Below, in pieces: positions 15,611 through 24,000 of a DNA stretch of 32,240 bases; positions within the stretch are counted from its first letter, which is position 1; each line of letters starts with the position of its first letter. The stretch is from CAYPIE01 sp964410665 (lineage in GTDB: Bacteria; Planctomycetota; Planctomycetia; Gemmatales; Gemmataceae): the NCBI GenBank assembly GCA_964410665.1, contig CAYPIE010000068.1, positions 1 through 32,240 of the forward strand, read 5' to 3'. A model generated the notes under the pieces. That model worked only from the letters and a program-made list of their open reading frames with translations, was not told the origin of the DNA and made no database searches. The translations under genes and the position numbers were made by a program.

Positions 15611-17119
15611 ATGCCGTTGGATACCTCCAGGCCGGCAATCATTCATATTGGGAATTATGAAATTCTCCTGCGGATTGCCGAAGGTGGGATGGGTACTGTC
15701 TACAAAGCACGCCATCAGCAATCCGGAGATATTGTGGCCATCAAGGTGCTCAGCACCACGGTCCGCAATCCGGTCATCTTACAACGCTTCAAGCGTGAGT
15801 TTGATGCCGCCCGAATGGTCGATCATCCCAATGTGGTCAAGGCCATCGAATACGGCGAGGAAAACAGTAACCCCTATCTGGTCATGGAGTTCGTCGACGG
15901 CGAATCCCTCGGTCAGCGGATTGAACGCGATGGGAAATTGCCCGAGTCGACGGCGTTAGAAATCATTTCCCAGGTTTGCCAAGGCCTTCGTCGCGCGCAC
16001 AAAGCCGGGCTGGTCCATCGGGATGTCAAGCCGGACAACATCTTGATCACCCGCGAAGGGCAGGCCAAACTGACGGACCTGGGCCTGGTCAAAGATGCGG
16101 ACAATGAACTCAACTTGACCAAAACAGGACGCGGTTTGGGCACCCCGCACTTTATGGCCCCCGAACAATTTCGGAATGCAAAAAATGCCGACATTCGCTG
16201 CGATATCTATTCCCTTGGCGCGACGCTGTATTCGATGCTGACCGGCGAGATCCCCTTTGATAAGTGCAGCCCGCTCGATTGCTGGATGAAGAAGGTGCAC
16301 AACGATTTTGTGCCGCCCCGGCAGCTCAACCCCGAGATGAGTGAACGGGTCGATTGGGCGATTCGTCGATCGATGAGTGCGGAGCCGGACAAACGCCCTG
16401 TCTCTTGCCGTGAGTTTGTCGAGGATCTCTACGGTCGCAGTACCCGTCCGCCCTTACCAGGCGCAGAATTTACGACTAGCGGCGAAGATCTCTGGTACCT
16501 CATCTACGAGGATGAGCAAGGACAAACGCAAACGGTCAAAGGAAATACCGAAGCCATTCGTCGGGCCATTCGTGAGGGCTATCTTGGCAATGCGGCGGCG
16601 GTGCGGGCTTGTCGTTCCAAGCATGGCCCGTTTCAGAAGTTGCATGGCTTTCCCGAGTTTCGTGATCTCATTGTGCAGCCGGCTCCCTTGCGACCGACAC
16701 TGCCGAATCCCCAGACCTCGACGCCCCTGCAACACACCCATCTTCCGGCGGAGGCGCTTTTGGAGGCCAGTTCAGGGCTGGCCGATGACACCGATGGCGA
16801 TGCGGTCGAGCTGGGCCGAATGCCCAGCGAGCGCGGCTCGACTGCCGGTCGCAGTTTGGCCGGTCGCTCAGGCAGTCGCTCGCGGCTATCCAAATCTGGA
16901 CCGACCTCCTCTCCCACCACGACCCGCTTACCTTCCTCCAAACCCAGCTATCCGCACTATCCCCACGACGAGTCGAACTCCCCCACGGGTCGCTTACCAC
17001 ATATCCAAATGCCGGATCCAGGCAGCGATGACGCTTCCTCGGACTGGATCATGTGGCTGGTCGTGCTCATGATTGCTCTGGGCTCGGCGCTGGTGGGTTT
17101 CATGTTCTTTGGCGGCTGA
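15611..17119 (+). CDS. tail-anchored Ser/Thr protein kinase
   Basis: A 502-aa kinase with the catalytic domain at ~15-275. The glycine loop reads AEGGMG (first Gly replaced), Lys45 is in VAIKVL, HRD is at 136-138, and the Mg-binding motif is DLG (156-158) instead of DFG, which is frequent in planctomycete kinases; APEQ is at 183-186. Residues ~290-350 form a small domain with VKGNTEAIRRAIREGYLG and GPFQKLHGFPEFRDL, a pattern I associate with planctomycete signalling proteins but cannot name. A Ser/Pro-rich linker (~360-475) leads to a single C-terminal membrane helix (~480-500), so the kinase faces the cytoplasm. The ribosome-binding site is AGGAG at 9 nt. Its last 20 bp overlap the convergent gene's 3' end. 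Confidence 0.93.
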   Translation: MPLDTSRPAIIHIGNYEILLRIAEGGMGTVYKARHQQSGDIVAIKVLSTTVRNPVILQRFKREFDAARMVDHPNVVKAIEYGEENSNPYLVMEFVDGESLGQRIERDGKLPESTALEIISQVCQGLRRAHKAGLVHRDVKPDNILITREGQAKLTDLGLVKDADNELNLTKTGRGLGTPHFMAPEQFRNAKNADIRCDIYSLGATLYSMLTGEIPFDKCSPLDCWMKKVHNDFVPPRQLNPEMSERVDWAIRRSMSAEPDKRPVSCREFVEDLYGRSTRPPLPGAEFTTSGEDLWYLIYEDEQGQTQTVKGNTEAIRRAIREGYLGNAAAVRACRSKHGPFQKLHGFPEFRDLIVQPAPLRPTLPNPQTSTPLQHTHLPAEALLEASSGLADDTDGDAVELGRMPSERGSTAGRSLAGRSGSRSRLSKSGPTSSPTTTRLPSSKPSYPHYPHDESNSPTGRLPHIQMPDPGSDDASSDWIMWLVVLMIALGSALVGFMFFGG

Positions 17120-17930
17120 GCACGCCGAGCAGCTGACAGTAGCGGATTGCCGAGAGCGTCTGGCCGAGGAAGTCCTCCGGCGTGCCCTGGCGTTGTCCAA
17201 GCGCAAAAGCAGCCAGGTAATTGGCAATGGTTGCAGGACGTGCGCCGGTAATTTGTCCAATTGCCTCGGGGGACTGGCCATCTTGAGCGAGGGCGACCAC
17301 GAGTTGCGGTCGCGCTTTGCGGCTACAACGCGCCTCGCGAAGGAAGCGGTAAGGTTGGCCAAGAAAGCGGGCATAGCCAGGTCGCTGTCCGGCACGTTTC
17401 AGGGTCAACCCCACACGGGCTGTCGCCAACACTGGTGGATGGGGTCGCGGCGAGATCCAGTGAAGATGCAGGGGATTCTGTTCCTCCCAAGCCCGCCGTC
17501 CAGCAATCTGAGCATCCAGCGACGCCACACTGGGCTGACCGGTGGCCGCCAGCAGGGCGTCGACCAGTCGCGAGGGACCATCAATGAAACGTTGGTCCGC
17601 CCTTTCAGCACCGCGCAACAGGATCCCCGCATAAGCGTGCGGCTGACCAAAGGTCAGATCCAGGCCCTTGAACGACCCCCCCCGGTAACTCGAGCCAATC
17701 CGATGAAAGTACCAGTGACCGCACTCGCGCTGGATGGGCTGGCGATGGGCAAAGGGGTCAGGATGAGTTTGGCTATACAGATAGAACTCCACCTCGGTAA
17801 GTCGAAAGTGCTGTGTCCCGGCGATCAACCAGCCCTGGTGCAGTAGTTGGGTGGCAACGCTGGCAAACCAGGCAGGGGCTGCCTCCGGGGTGAGTTGCTC
17901 GGGCAGCCTTAGCACCCTGTCCAGGGACAT
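17100..17930 (-). CDS. conserved hypothetical, distant 3-methyladenine-glycosylase-like pattern
   Basis: A 276-aa soluble protein and third gene of the Crp operon; its ATG overlaps the preceding stop (ATGA). The N-terminal half has TEVEFYL (45-51), HPDPFAH (56-62), WYFHRIG (73-79), GGSFKGLDLTFG (84-95), AGILLRG (101-107) and DGPSRLVDALL (117-127). The order E-x-E-x-Y, D-P-x-A-H, hydrophobic strand, ILLR, GPS-x-L resembles 3-methyladenine DNA glycosylase (ETEAY, D-x-A-x-H, VLLRA, GP-x-x-L). That similarity is a by-eye inference and weak. The C-terminal ~60 residues include a helix-turn-helix-like segment (GQSPEAIGQITGARPATIANYL). The start is fixed by the overlap. A glycosylase-like or other nucleic-acid role is possible but unproven. 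Confidence 0.8.
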   Translation of the reverse strand: MSLDRVLRLPEQLTPEAAPAWFASVATQLLHQGWLIAGTQHFRLTEVEFYLYSQTHPDPFAHRQPIQRECGHWYFHRIGSSYRGGSFKGLDLTFGQPHAYAGILLRGAERADQRFIDGPSRLVDALLAATGQPSVASLDAQIAGRRAWEEQNPLHLHWISPRPHPPVLATARVGLTLKRAGQRPGYARFLGQPYRFLREARCSRKARPQLVVALAQDGQSPEAIGQITGARPATIANYLAAFALGQRQGTPEDFLGQTLSAIRYCQLLGVLSRQRT

Positions 17931-18328
17931 CAGGCGTGGGGCGAAGCGGGTTTGGCGACGCCGAGTTGCTCGAGCCAGCCCATCTGCTCAAATTTCGGCT
18001 TACAGTTTGGACAGCCCAACACGTGTTGCTTGAGTTGGCGGACCTGGGCTTGGGCGAGTTGACCGCGTTTCCAGGCGTCGAGGGAGGCCATCACTTGCGT
18101 GCAAGTCATCCCAGCGAAGTGATAGTTGCGCGGCCGGCTGGCTACCGCCCACCAAGTCCCACCCACCGCCACCAAGCCAACCACCAGGCTCGCACCGGCT
18201 TTGAGAAATTGTCGTCGCTGTTTTCGGCCGCGCAGGGTGCGGGTCAGACGAAGCACCTCGCCCTGCTGAGCCGGTTGCCAGTCATCACGGGGGGAAGTGG
18301 GGTGTGGGGGTGGCTTGATGTCAGTCAT
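17930..18328 (-). CDS. Tat-motif, membrane-anchored Cys/His (ZAS-like) protein
   Basis: A 132-aa protein. Residues 38-43, RRQFLK, match the twin-arginine export motif, followed by a hydrophobic stretch (GASLVVGLVAVGGTWWAVA, 45-63). After this come Cys76 and H-x3-C-x2-C (His102, Cys106, Cys109), the spacing of zinc-binding anti-sigma domains. Such domains are usually cytoplasmic and N-terminal to the membrane span; here the motif follows the span, so it should face outward if the signal works as predicted. It could bind Zn, Cu or an Fe-S centre. Its start overlaps the regulator's end by 8 bp and its stop overlaps the next start, so the three genes form one operon. A true anti-sigma role is unlikely given the topology and the absence of a sigma gene here. 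Confidence 0.75.
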   Translation of the reverse strand: MTDIKPPPHPTSPRDDWQPAQQGEVLRLTRTLRGRKQRRQFLKAGASLVVGLVAVGGTWWAVASRPRNYHFAGMTCTQVMASLDAWKRGQLAQAQVRQLKQHVLGCPNCKPKFEQMGWLEQLGVAKPASPHA

Positions 18329-19070
18329 GGTAAAGGCTCGTCGGACTCGTCGTGCGTGTCGGCATGGCTGGTGGCTCCGCCGCAGGTTGCTCCGCCTCCT
18401 GGCGTAATCGGTCGAGATTGGTCACGACGACCCGGCGTCGTTCGATACCAATCAGTCCTTCGGCTTGCAATTGGCCCAAGGTTAGGGTGACGGTCTCCCG
18501 CGTTACCCCAATCAAGCTGGCGAATTCCTGATGGGACAGCGGAAAGCGAATCGTGACTTGCTGCCCGCGCGCTTCGCCATGGGCTTCGACCAGTTCCAAT
18601 AGGAGGCGGACTAATCGCTGTCGGCTGGGCAAAAACAAAATATTACGCAAGCGAGTTTCGATGCGTTGGCGTCGCAGGCCGATCAGCTTGGTCACTGACA
18701 GGGCCACATCGGCACGCATCTCCAAGAGACGCAGAAACTCCTGGCCCGGCAGGGCCAGCACCTCCGAGTCGACCACCGCCTCGGCAAATTCCTGGCGGTG
18801 CTGACCGTCGAGGGCGGCAAGTTCGCCAAACAATTCCCCCGGTTCGACAAACGCCAGGATGGTCTCGCGGCCATCACTGGTCAGGTGGTAGATCTTGACC
18901 CGACCGCTGGCCAGGACCAGAACGGTTTCGCCAGTCTCGGCGGGGGCGTAGATCACCGCGCGTTTCTTGAAGCGACGGACCAGAGCACGCTGATTGAGGC
19001 GTTCGGCCTCGGCATCGGAGAGCCGTGCGAATAGGTCGCACGTCTTCAAGTACCAGATCGGTCCGGGCAT
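18321..19070 (-). CDS. Crp/Fnr-family transcription regulator
   Basis: A 249-aa regulator with a cyclic-nucleotide-binding-type beta-roll (~13-115; GELFGELAALDG at 78-89), a dimerisation helix (~118-150) and a winged helix-turn-helix (~172-215). The recognition helix reads TRETVTLTLGQL (190-201) and keeps the Arg-Glu pair that in E. coli CRP contacts TGTGA half-sites. The Arg-Ser pair that binds the cAMP phosphate in CRP is replaced by sequence around RQEFAEA (92-98), so the effector may not be cAMP. There is no N-terminal Cys cluster as in FNR (one Cys, C11). The C-terminal ~25 residues are disordered-looking. It heads the operon with the two genes after it. Matching palindromes lie at 20504 and 20847. 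Confidence 0.93.
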   Translation of the reverse strand: MPGPIWYLKTCDLFARLSDAEAERLNQRALVRRFKKRAVIYAPAETGETVLVLASGRVKIYHLTSDGRETILAFVEPGELFGELAALDGQHRQEFAEAVVDSEVLALPGQEFLRLLEMRADVALSVTKLIGLRRQRIETRLRNILFLPSRQRLVRLLLELVEAHGEARGQQVTIRFPLSHQEFASLIGVTRETVTLTLGQLQAEGLIGIERRRVVVTNLDRLRQEAEQPAAEPPAMPTRTTSPTSLYHD

Positions 19071-19191
19071 CCAGAATCGGGTGGCTGTCGGGAATCGGGA
19101 AGTTCGTGCACATTTTACCCGCTTACTGCCTGGAACGCTTCCCCGTTTTCACCTTCGAGCATCGTCCCTGAGTTCCGCTCTGGAAAAACCG

Positions 19192-19228
19192 CACATCGCG
19201 AGGAACCGAGTCAGCCCGTCGCGATGTG
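19192..19228 (-). terminator. hairpin between the YHS gene and the Crp operon
   Basis: CACATCGCGA (19192-19201) and TCGCGATGTG (19219-19228) form a perfect 10-bp stem with a 17-nt loop. It begins 15 bp after the stop of the YHS-repeat gene and precedes the regulator start by about 120 bp. A terminator or attenuator role is likely; there is no strong U-tract. Confidence 0.5.
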
Positions 19229-19242
19229 GGACGCGAGTGAAC

Positions 19243-20406
19243 TCACCGGCTGCGACGTAAGGCGACGGGCTCGATCCAGACAAATTTGCCCTCCGTTTTC
19301 TTCACCTGGCCCTGCAGTTCCACGGTCAGCTCGTCAAAACGAGCACGAAACAGTTCGGGGTAGCGGTTTTCGGTTCCCTCGACCACATAAACTTTGTCCG
19401 GGGTGACGACCGCCAGGCCCAAACTGTTGGCATCGCCAAGGGGGCGGACGCCGTAGGCACAACCGGCGCAAGCGGTGGTACCAGTGACCCGAACCAGTTT
19501 GGCAGCTTCGGCAGGGGCGACCATGCTAATCCGGTTCGGGTCCGCAAACTTGGCTGGGTCCGCGTCAAACATCGCCTGCTCTTTGGCCGAAGGGAACAGG
19601 TAGCGTTGGCCTTTGTACACCGAGGTGAACAGGCCTTTTCCAGGGACTTGCTTTTGCATCATGGCTTCGCAGACCACACAGTTGCCCTGGTTGGCGAAGT
19701 CGGCATCGGCATAGGCGCTGGGATTGGCCAGGAACTTTGCTTGCGCTTTGGCATCGGGGAAGAGATAAACGCGTCCGTCATAACGGGCGGCATACTCTGG
19801 AGTGCCGGCCACGTGTTTGCCGGCATCGGTGAAACAGACGATGCATTTACCATCCAAGCCGGGGACAAACGACGCCGGCTCAGCATCGAACACGGCTTTC
19901 TCCTTGGCGGAGGGGAACAGGTAGCGGCGGCCATCGTAAACACTTACATGCTCTGGCTTCCCAGGCACCCACTGCTTCATCTTGGATAGGCAGATGGGGC
20001 AATAGCCAAACAGGCCCAGATCCGCCTTGGTGTAGCTCGCCGGGTCGGCCTGGAACAGGGCTTTCTCCTTGGCCGAGGGGAACAGGTAGATCCGGTCGTT
20101 GTGGACCACGGCATACTCGGACTTACCGGGCATCCGTACCCCCATTTTCACCTGGCAAACGACGCAATCACCACCAAGTGCCGGGGCGAACCGGGCGGGA
20201 TCCGCGGCGAACATCGCCTTCTCCTTGGCCGAGGGGAAATAGAAAACTTGTCGATCGAAGGTGATAGTGTGCTGCTTGGAACCGGGTACAAGCTTGTTCA
20301 TCTTCACCAGACACACCGGGCAGTTGCCATCCAGGGCGGGTTCCGCCGCCGATGCGGTCAACGGGATCAGCACCAGCGTGAATGCGGCCAGCCATCGCGT
20401 CATCAT
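19243..20406 (-). CDS. secreted protein with five YHS-like CxxC repeats
   Basis: A 387-aa protein with a signal peptide (hydrophobic AAFTLVLIPLTASA, cut near 20-21). Five repeats of 52-55 residues follow, each with CxxC (C29/32, C81/84, C136/139, C188/191, C243/246), then a PGKxEY-like turn, an aromatic strand (YLFPSAKEKAxF) and DPxxF. This is the YHS-type metal-binding pattern seen in copper/heavy-metal proteins. Repeat 4 lacks the usual K-M after CxxC and has FPDAKAQA for FPSAKEKA. Residues ~300-387 form a sixth, different Cys module (C313/316, TACAGCAYG) with an OB-like tail. It is likely a periplasmic metal or redox handler. The TGTGA palindrome lies about 100 bp before its start. It is divergent in nature from simple single-YHS proteins; the ligand is unknown. 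Confidence 0.88.
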   Translation of the reverse strand: MMTRWLAAFTLVLIPLTASAAEPALDGNCPVCLVKMNKLVPGSKQHTITFDRQVFYFPSAKEKAMFAADPARFAPALGGDCVVCQVKMGVRMPGKSEYAVVHNDRIYLFPSAKEKALFQADPASYTKADLGLFGYCPICLSKMKQWVPGKPEHVSVYDGRRYLFPSAKEKAVFDAEPASFVPGLDGKCIVCFTDAGKHVAGTPEYAARYDGRVYLFPDAKAQAKFLANPSAYADADFANQGNCVVCEAMMQKQVPGKGLFTSVYKGQRYLFPSAKEQAMFDADPAKFADPNRISMVAPAEAAKLVRVTGTTACAGCAYGVRPLGDANSLGLAVVTPDKVYVVEGTENRYPELFRARFDELTVELQGQVKKTEGKFVWIEPVALRRSR

Positions 20407-20503
20407 GGGAAAATGCCCCTTATCATTCTTTTAAGTCAAAACTCCGCACCGTACCTGAGTCGCATCGACTCGGTAGATGGTATGTCAAACGAAATTCCTA
20501 GTC

Positions 20504-20519
20504 TGTGAGCTAGCTCACA
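20504..20519. promoter_or_regulatory. Crp-type operator 1
   Basis: TGTGAGCTAGCTCACA is a perfect 16-bp palindrome fitting TGTGA-N6-TCACA, the CRP consensus. It is centred about 105 bp upstream of the YHS gene start. Fifteen bases differ at a single position from operator 2. The regulator encoded downstream retains the Arg-Glu pair expected to read this half-site. Confidence 0.75.
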
Positions 20520-20551
20520 AGCACTCGTCCGTGCGACGGATGCTTGTGAGC
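20513..20551 (-). terminator. hairpin after the small lipoprotein gene
   Basis: GCTCACAAGCA (20513-20523) pairs with TGCTTGTGAGC (20541-20551), with an inner TCCGT-GCG-ACGGA stem. It starts 16 bp after the lipoprotein stop on the minus strand, so it may terminate that gene. It overlaps the right half of operator 1. Confidence 0.55.
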
Positions 20552-20567
20552 CGACGTGGTTACCGTG

Positions 20568-20735
20568 TCAAGGTGTGGGAAGGTGCGAGGCCGTCGGCGG
20601 AGCACAGCTGGCACACTCGCCCGAAGCGGGAGAGGCTGCCCGGGAGCAGGAGGCGCAACCCCCGGAGTGGCGACAACCGACTAGGCTGAGCAGGAAGCAA
20701 ACTGCCAATAAACTCAAGCAACGTGTCCACGCCAT
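20568..20735 (-). CDS. small Cys-rich lipoprotein, 55 aa
   Basis: From ATG 20735, with AAAGAGG about 9 nt upstream, the frame encodes 55 aa. The N-terminus is a lipoprotein signal: MAWTR, a hydrophobic core, and the lipobox LVGC with Cys21 as the lipidated residue. The mature 35 residues contain four more cysteines as two CASC motifs (C27/C30 and C41/C44) and end in a Pro/Thr-rich tail. It should be anchored in a membrane facing the periplasm and could bind metal or be redox-active. ATG 20744 is an alternative start but would leave no ribosome-binding-site spacing. Operator 2 lies 112 bp upstream. It is transcribed toward the YHS gene, from which operator 1 and a hairpin separate it. No family was recognised. 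Confidence 0.65.
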   Translation of the reverse strand: MAWTRCLSLLAVCFLLSLVGCRHSGGCASCSRAASPASGECASCAPPTASHLPTP

Positions 20736-21087
20736 CTTCCACATCCTCTTTAGCGGGCCCAAAGGCCTGCCTTTCCCATGGAACCAAGCCGCAGCCGTCC
20801 GTGGCCTGCGTTGACATTCTCTATCGGCGTTTGGCCAACGCGATTGTGTGAGCTGGCTCACCCGAGGGGATTTTTTCACCATATCCCGAGTCAGCCAGCT
20901 GCTGAGAGGGGCTGGGGTTGTTCCAGAAACCAGCTCGCCCCTGGTGAATGCAGGGTTTTTTTGCTAAACCTAACCACCAAGTTTCTTCACCCACTATAAA
21001 GGCTCTTCTCACCCGCCGGTACTGTCGCCTCGATGGACCATGAACGTAGCAGTCCGCAGAGAAACTCAATCAATCAAGTAATATAAT
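20736..21087. other. 352-bp divergent control region
   Basis: This gap lies between the small lipoprotein and the large cytochrome gene. It holds operator 2 (20847-20862), a run of seven T near 20956-20962, and an AT-rich patch just before the cytochrome start (AAGTAATATAATATG). No clear ribosome-binding site precedes ATG 21088. No other gene was seen. Confidence 0.5.
20847..20862. promoter_or_regulatory. Crp-type operator 2
   Basis: TGTGAGCTGGCTCACC matches TGTGA-N6-TCACA except in the last base and one position of the spacer symmetry. It differs from operator 1 by one base in the first 15. It is 112 bp upstream of the lipoprotein start and about 225 bp upstream of the divergent cytochrome gene, so it may control either or both. 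Confidence 0.7.
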
Positions 21088-24000
21088 ATGATCATGAATA
21101 CACTTCGCCAAGTGCTTCTGTTGCTGGTTGTGCTCTTGAGCCATCCCTGGGCATGGGTGAACGCGGATGAGTCGGATGCTCCGCTGTCAACGCAAACGCT
21201 CGAGCAACAGTTGGTCCGTGAGGGCGCGACGGCTCTGGCCCAGGCAGCGCGAGATCAGGGCGATCCAGTCCGTGGTGCGGTACTGTTTTATCAGCCGTAC
21301 CTGGCTTGTGCGAAGTGCCATGAGCCGACCGGACAGGCGCCGCGGCTCGGCCCGAATCTCGCACAACTGGGGGACATGAGCAGCGACGAGCACCTCATCG
21401 AATCGGTGCTACAGCCTTCAAAGGTCATTCGCAAGGGCTACGAGAGTGTCACGGTCACTACCCTGGATGGCACCATCCGCACCGGCCTGCTGGCCGAGGA
21501 CCGACCCGACCGCCTGGTGCTGCGCGAGGCAGCCCGCGACTTTGCCCCGGTCACCATCGCCAAAAAGGACCTCGACACCCGCTGGCAGAGCAAGGTCTCG
21601 CTCATGCCTGCCGGCCAGGCCAACCAGCTGGCCACGCGGCAACAATTTCTCGACCTGGCCCGCTATCTCATCGAGGTGAACGAACAGGGGCCGACCCGCG
21701 CTGCCGAGTTACGACCGCAACAAATCCTGCAAGCACGCATTGAACCGCCTGAGTATGAGCAGGATATCGACCATCCCGGCATGATTGCCGACCTGGATCG
21801 TGCCAGTCTCAAGCGGGGTGCGGAGATCTATGCCCGCACCTGTGCTAACTGCCACGGTACCAAGGATCAACCTGGATCGATGCCAACCTCGCGTCGCTTC
21901 GGTGAAGGGATGCTGAAAAATGGATCCGATCCCTACAGCATGTACCGCACGCTTACCTATGGGTTTGGCTTGATGCCTGCCCAGACCTGGCTGGTGCCGC
22001 AGCAGAAGTATGATGTGATCCATTACATCCGCGAAACCTACTTGAAGAGGCACAATCGTTCGCAGTACTTCGCAGTGCAAGATCGCTATCTGCAGCGGCT
22101 ACCCAAGGGGAAAACCCGCGGACCGAAGCCGTCCAAGCTGCGGCCGTGGGTGGTGATGGACTATGGCCCCAGCCTGAACAACACCTATGAGATCAGTCGG
22201 AATGGCTCCAACTTTGCCTACAAGGGCATCGCCGTGCGTCTGGATGAGGGCCCAGGCGGGATCTCTCGTGGCCGTTACTGGATGGTTTATGACCATGATA
22301 CCCTGCGGGCTGCAGCGGGCTGGAGTGGCGAAGGGTTTATCGATTGGCAAGGGATCCACTTCGACGGCCGGCACCAGGCACACCCCCACGTGGCAGGGCA
22401 GGTGCACTGGACGACGCCTGCTGGTCCCGGCTGGGGCCGCCCGCACGGGCAGAGCTTCGACGACCCACGCTTGCAGGGCTTGGACGGGAAGCATTACGGG
22501 CCGTTGCCGCGCGACTGGGTGCACTACCGCGGCCAGTACCGTTTCGGCAACAAGGTGATTTTAGACTACACGGTGGGCAGCACCGAAGTGCTGGAGATGC
22601 CCGGGCTGATGGCAACCCGCCCGACGCCGGTGTTTACCCGGTCATTCAACCTGGGATCTCGGGCCGAGGAGTTGGTCCTCCAGGTGGCCCAACAGACGGC
22701 GGCCAAGCCCACCCTCAAGACCCGTCAGACGCCCGAAGCTGGTGTGGTGGCCATCGTCGGTGTGGCCAACACGGCCGAGCAAGCTGCTGCGGCTTCAAAG
22801 CCGCTAAAATTTAACGGATCAACACTCGTCGAAATAAAAAAGCCCGATGACTTTGACCTTAGCGGTCGCGACTTTACCATTGCCGCCCGGATCAAGACCC
22901 GCCGCGGCGGCACGGTGTTCGCCAAGACCGACGCCGGGCCGGAGTGGGTGCCCGACGCCAAGGCGTTGTTCGTCCGCGGCGGCCGGCTGGTCTATGACAT
23001 CGGCTGGGTCGGGTCGGTGGACTCGAAGGTGAGAGTGGCCGACGGCCGCTGGCATGACGTCGCCTTGACCTGGGACCACGAGACCGGCCGCGTCGCCCTG
23101 TTCGTCGACGGCAAGGCCGACAGCGTGAGCACCTTGAAGCCGAAGGGAGCCGCCGAAGACCAGGTGGTGCGGCTCGGCTATGCCGCCCCGGACTTCCCGA
23201 ACCCGTCGGGCTTTCGCGGCCAGATGGCCGAGGTCCGCTTCTACCAGCGGGCCCTCGGGGCGGACGAGCTGGCCGCGGGGTTTGACCGGCTGCCGGAGCA
23301 GGATCAGTCGCTAGTGGGCCGGTGGCAGTTCGAGGACGTTGAGGGCGAGGTGGTTGCGGACCGAGTGGCCGGCAAACACCCCGGCCGGGTGCGGACGGGG
23401 AAGGCGGACAAGCCCTTGCCCTCCGGCGTGCTGATCGCCGGGGTGGCACCGGCGGTCGAAGGGGTTCACTGGAAGCTAGGTGCCAAGGGCGAACTAAGGC
23501 TGCAGCTTCCTGCTGGCGAGGATCCTCTGAAGTTTACCGTGTGGCTTAGCCGGGCGGACTCGGTGGCGGCGGTGGATGAGCAAATCGCCGCGGTCGGTGA
23601 CAAAAGCATGGCCATCGACCTGGCGCCGTTGACTCGGGGCGGAGCGACCCAGTGGGCCAGCGTGCTGAGGACGCCGGTGCTGGCAGGCGAGACCAACAGC
23701 CCGTTCGTTGTGGACACGCTGACCTTGCCGCAGAGCAATCCCTGGTCGTGCCAGATCCGGGCCTCGGGGTTGGACTTCTACCCCGACGGCAAGCAGCTGG
23801 CCCTGTGTACCTGGGATGGCGATGTCTGGCGCGTCGGCGGCATCGACGGTGGTCAGGAGCTGACCTGGCGACGGATCGCCTCGGGTCTATTCCAGCCTCT
23901 GGGCCTAAAAATCGTCGACGGGCAGATTTATGTTAGTTGCCGCGACCAGATTGTGATTCTGCGTGACCTGGATGGCGATGGGGAGACGGACTTCTACGAG

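Noticed and set aside
19237..19246. Third Crp-type site (GTGA-AC-TCAC)
   Set aside because: Half-sites are separated by 2 bp instead of 6, and it overlaps the end of the YHS gene.
20575..20814. 79-codon plus-strand frame in the operator region
   Set aside because: It lies opposite the small lipoprotein, which has a better start site and a lipobox.
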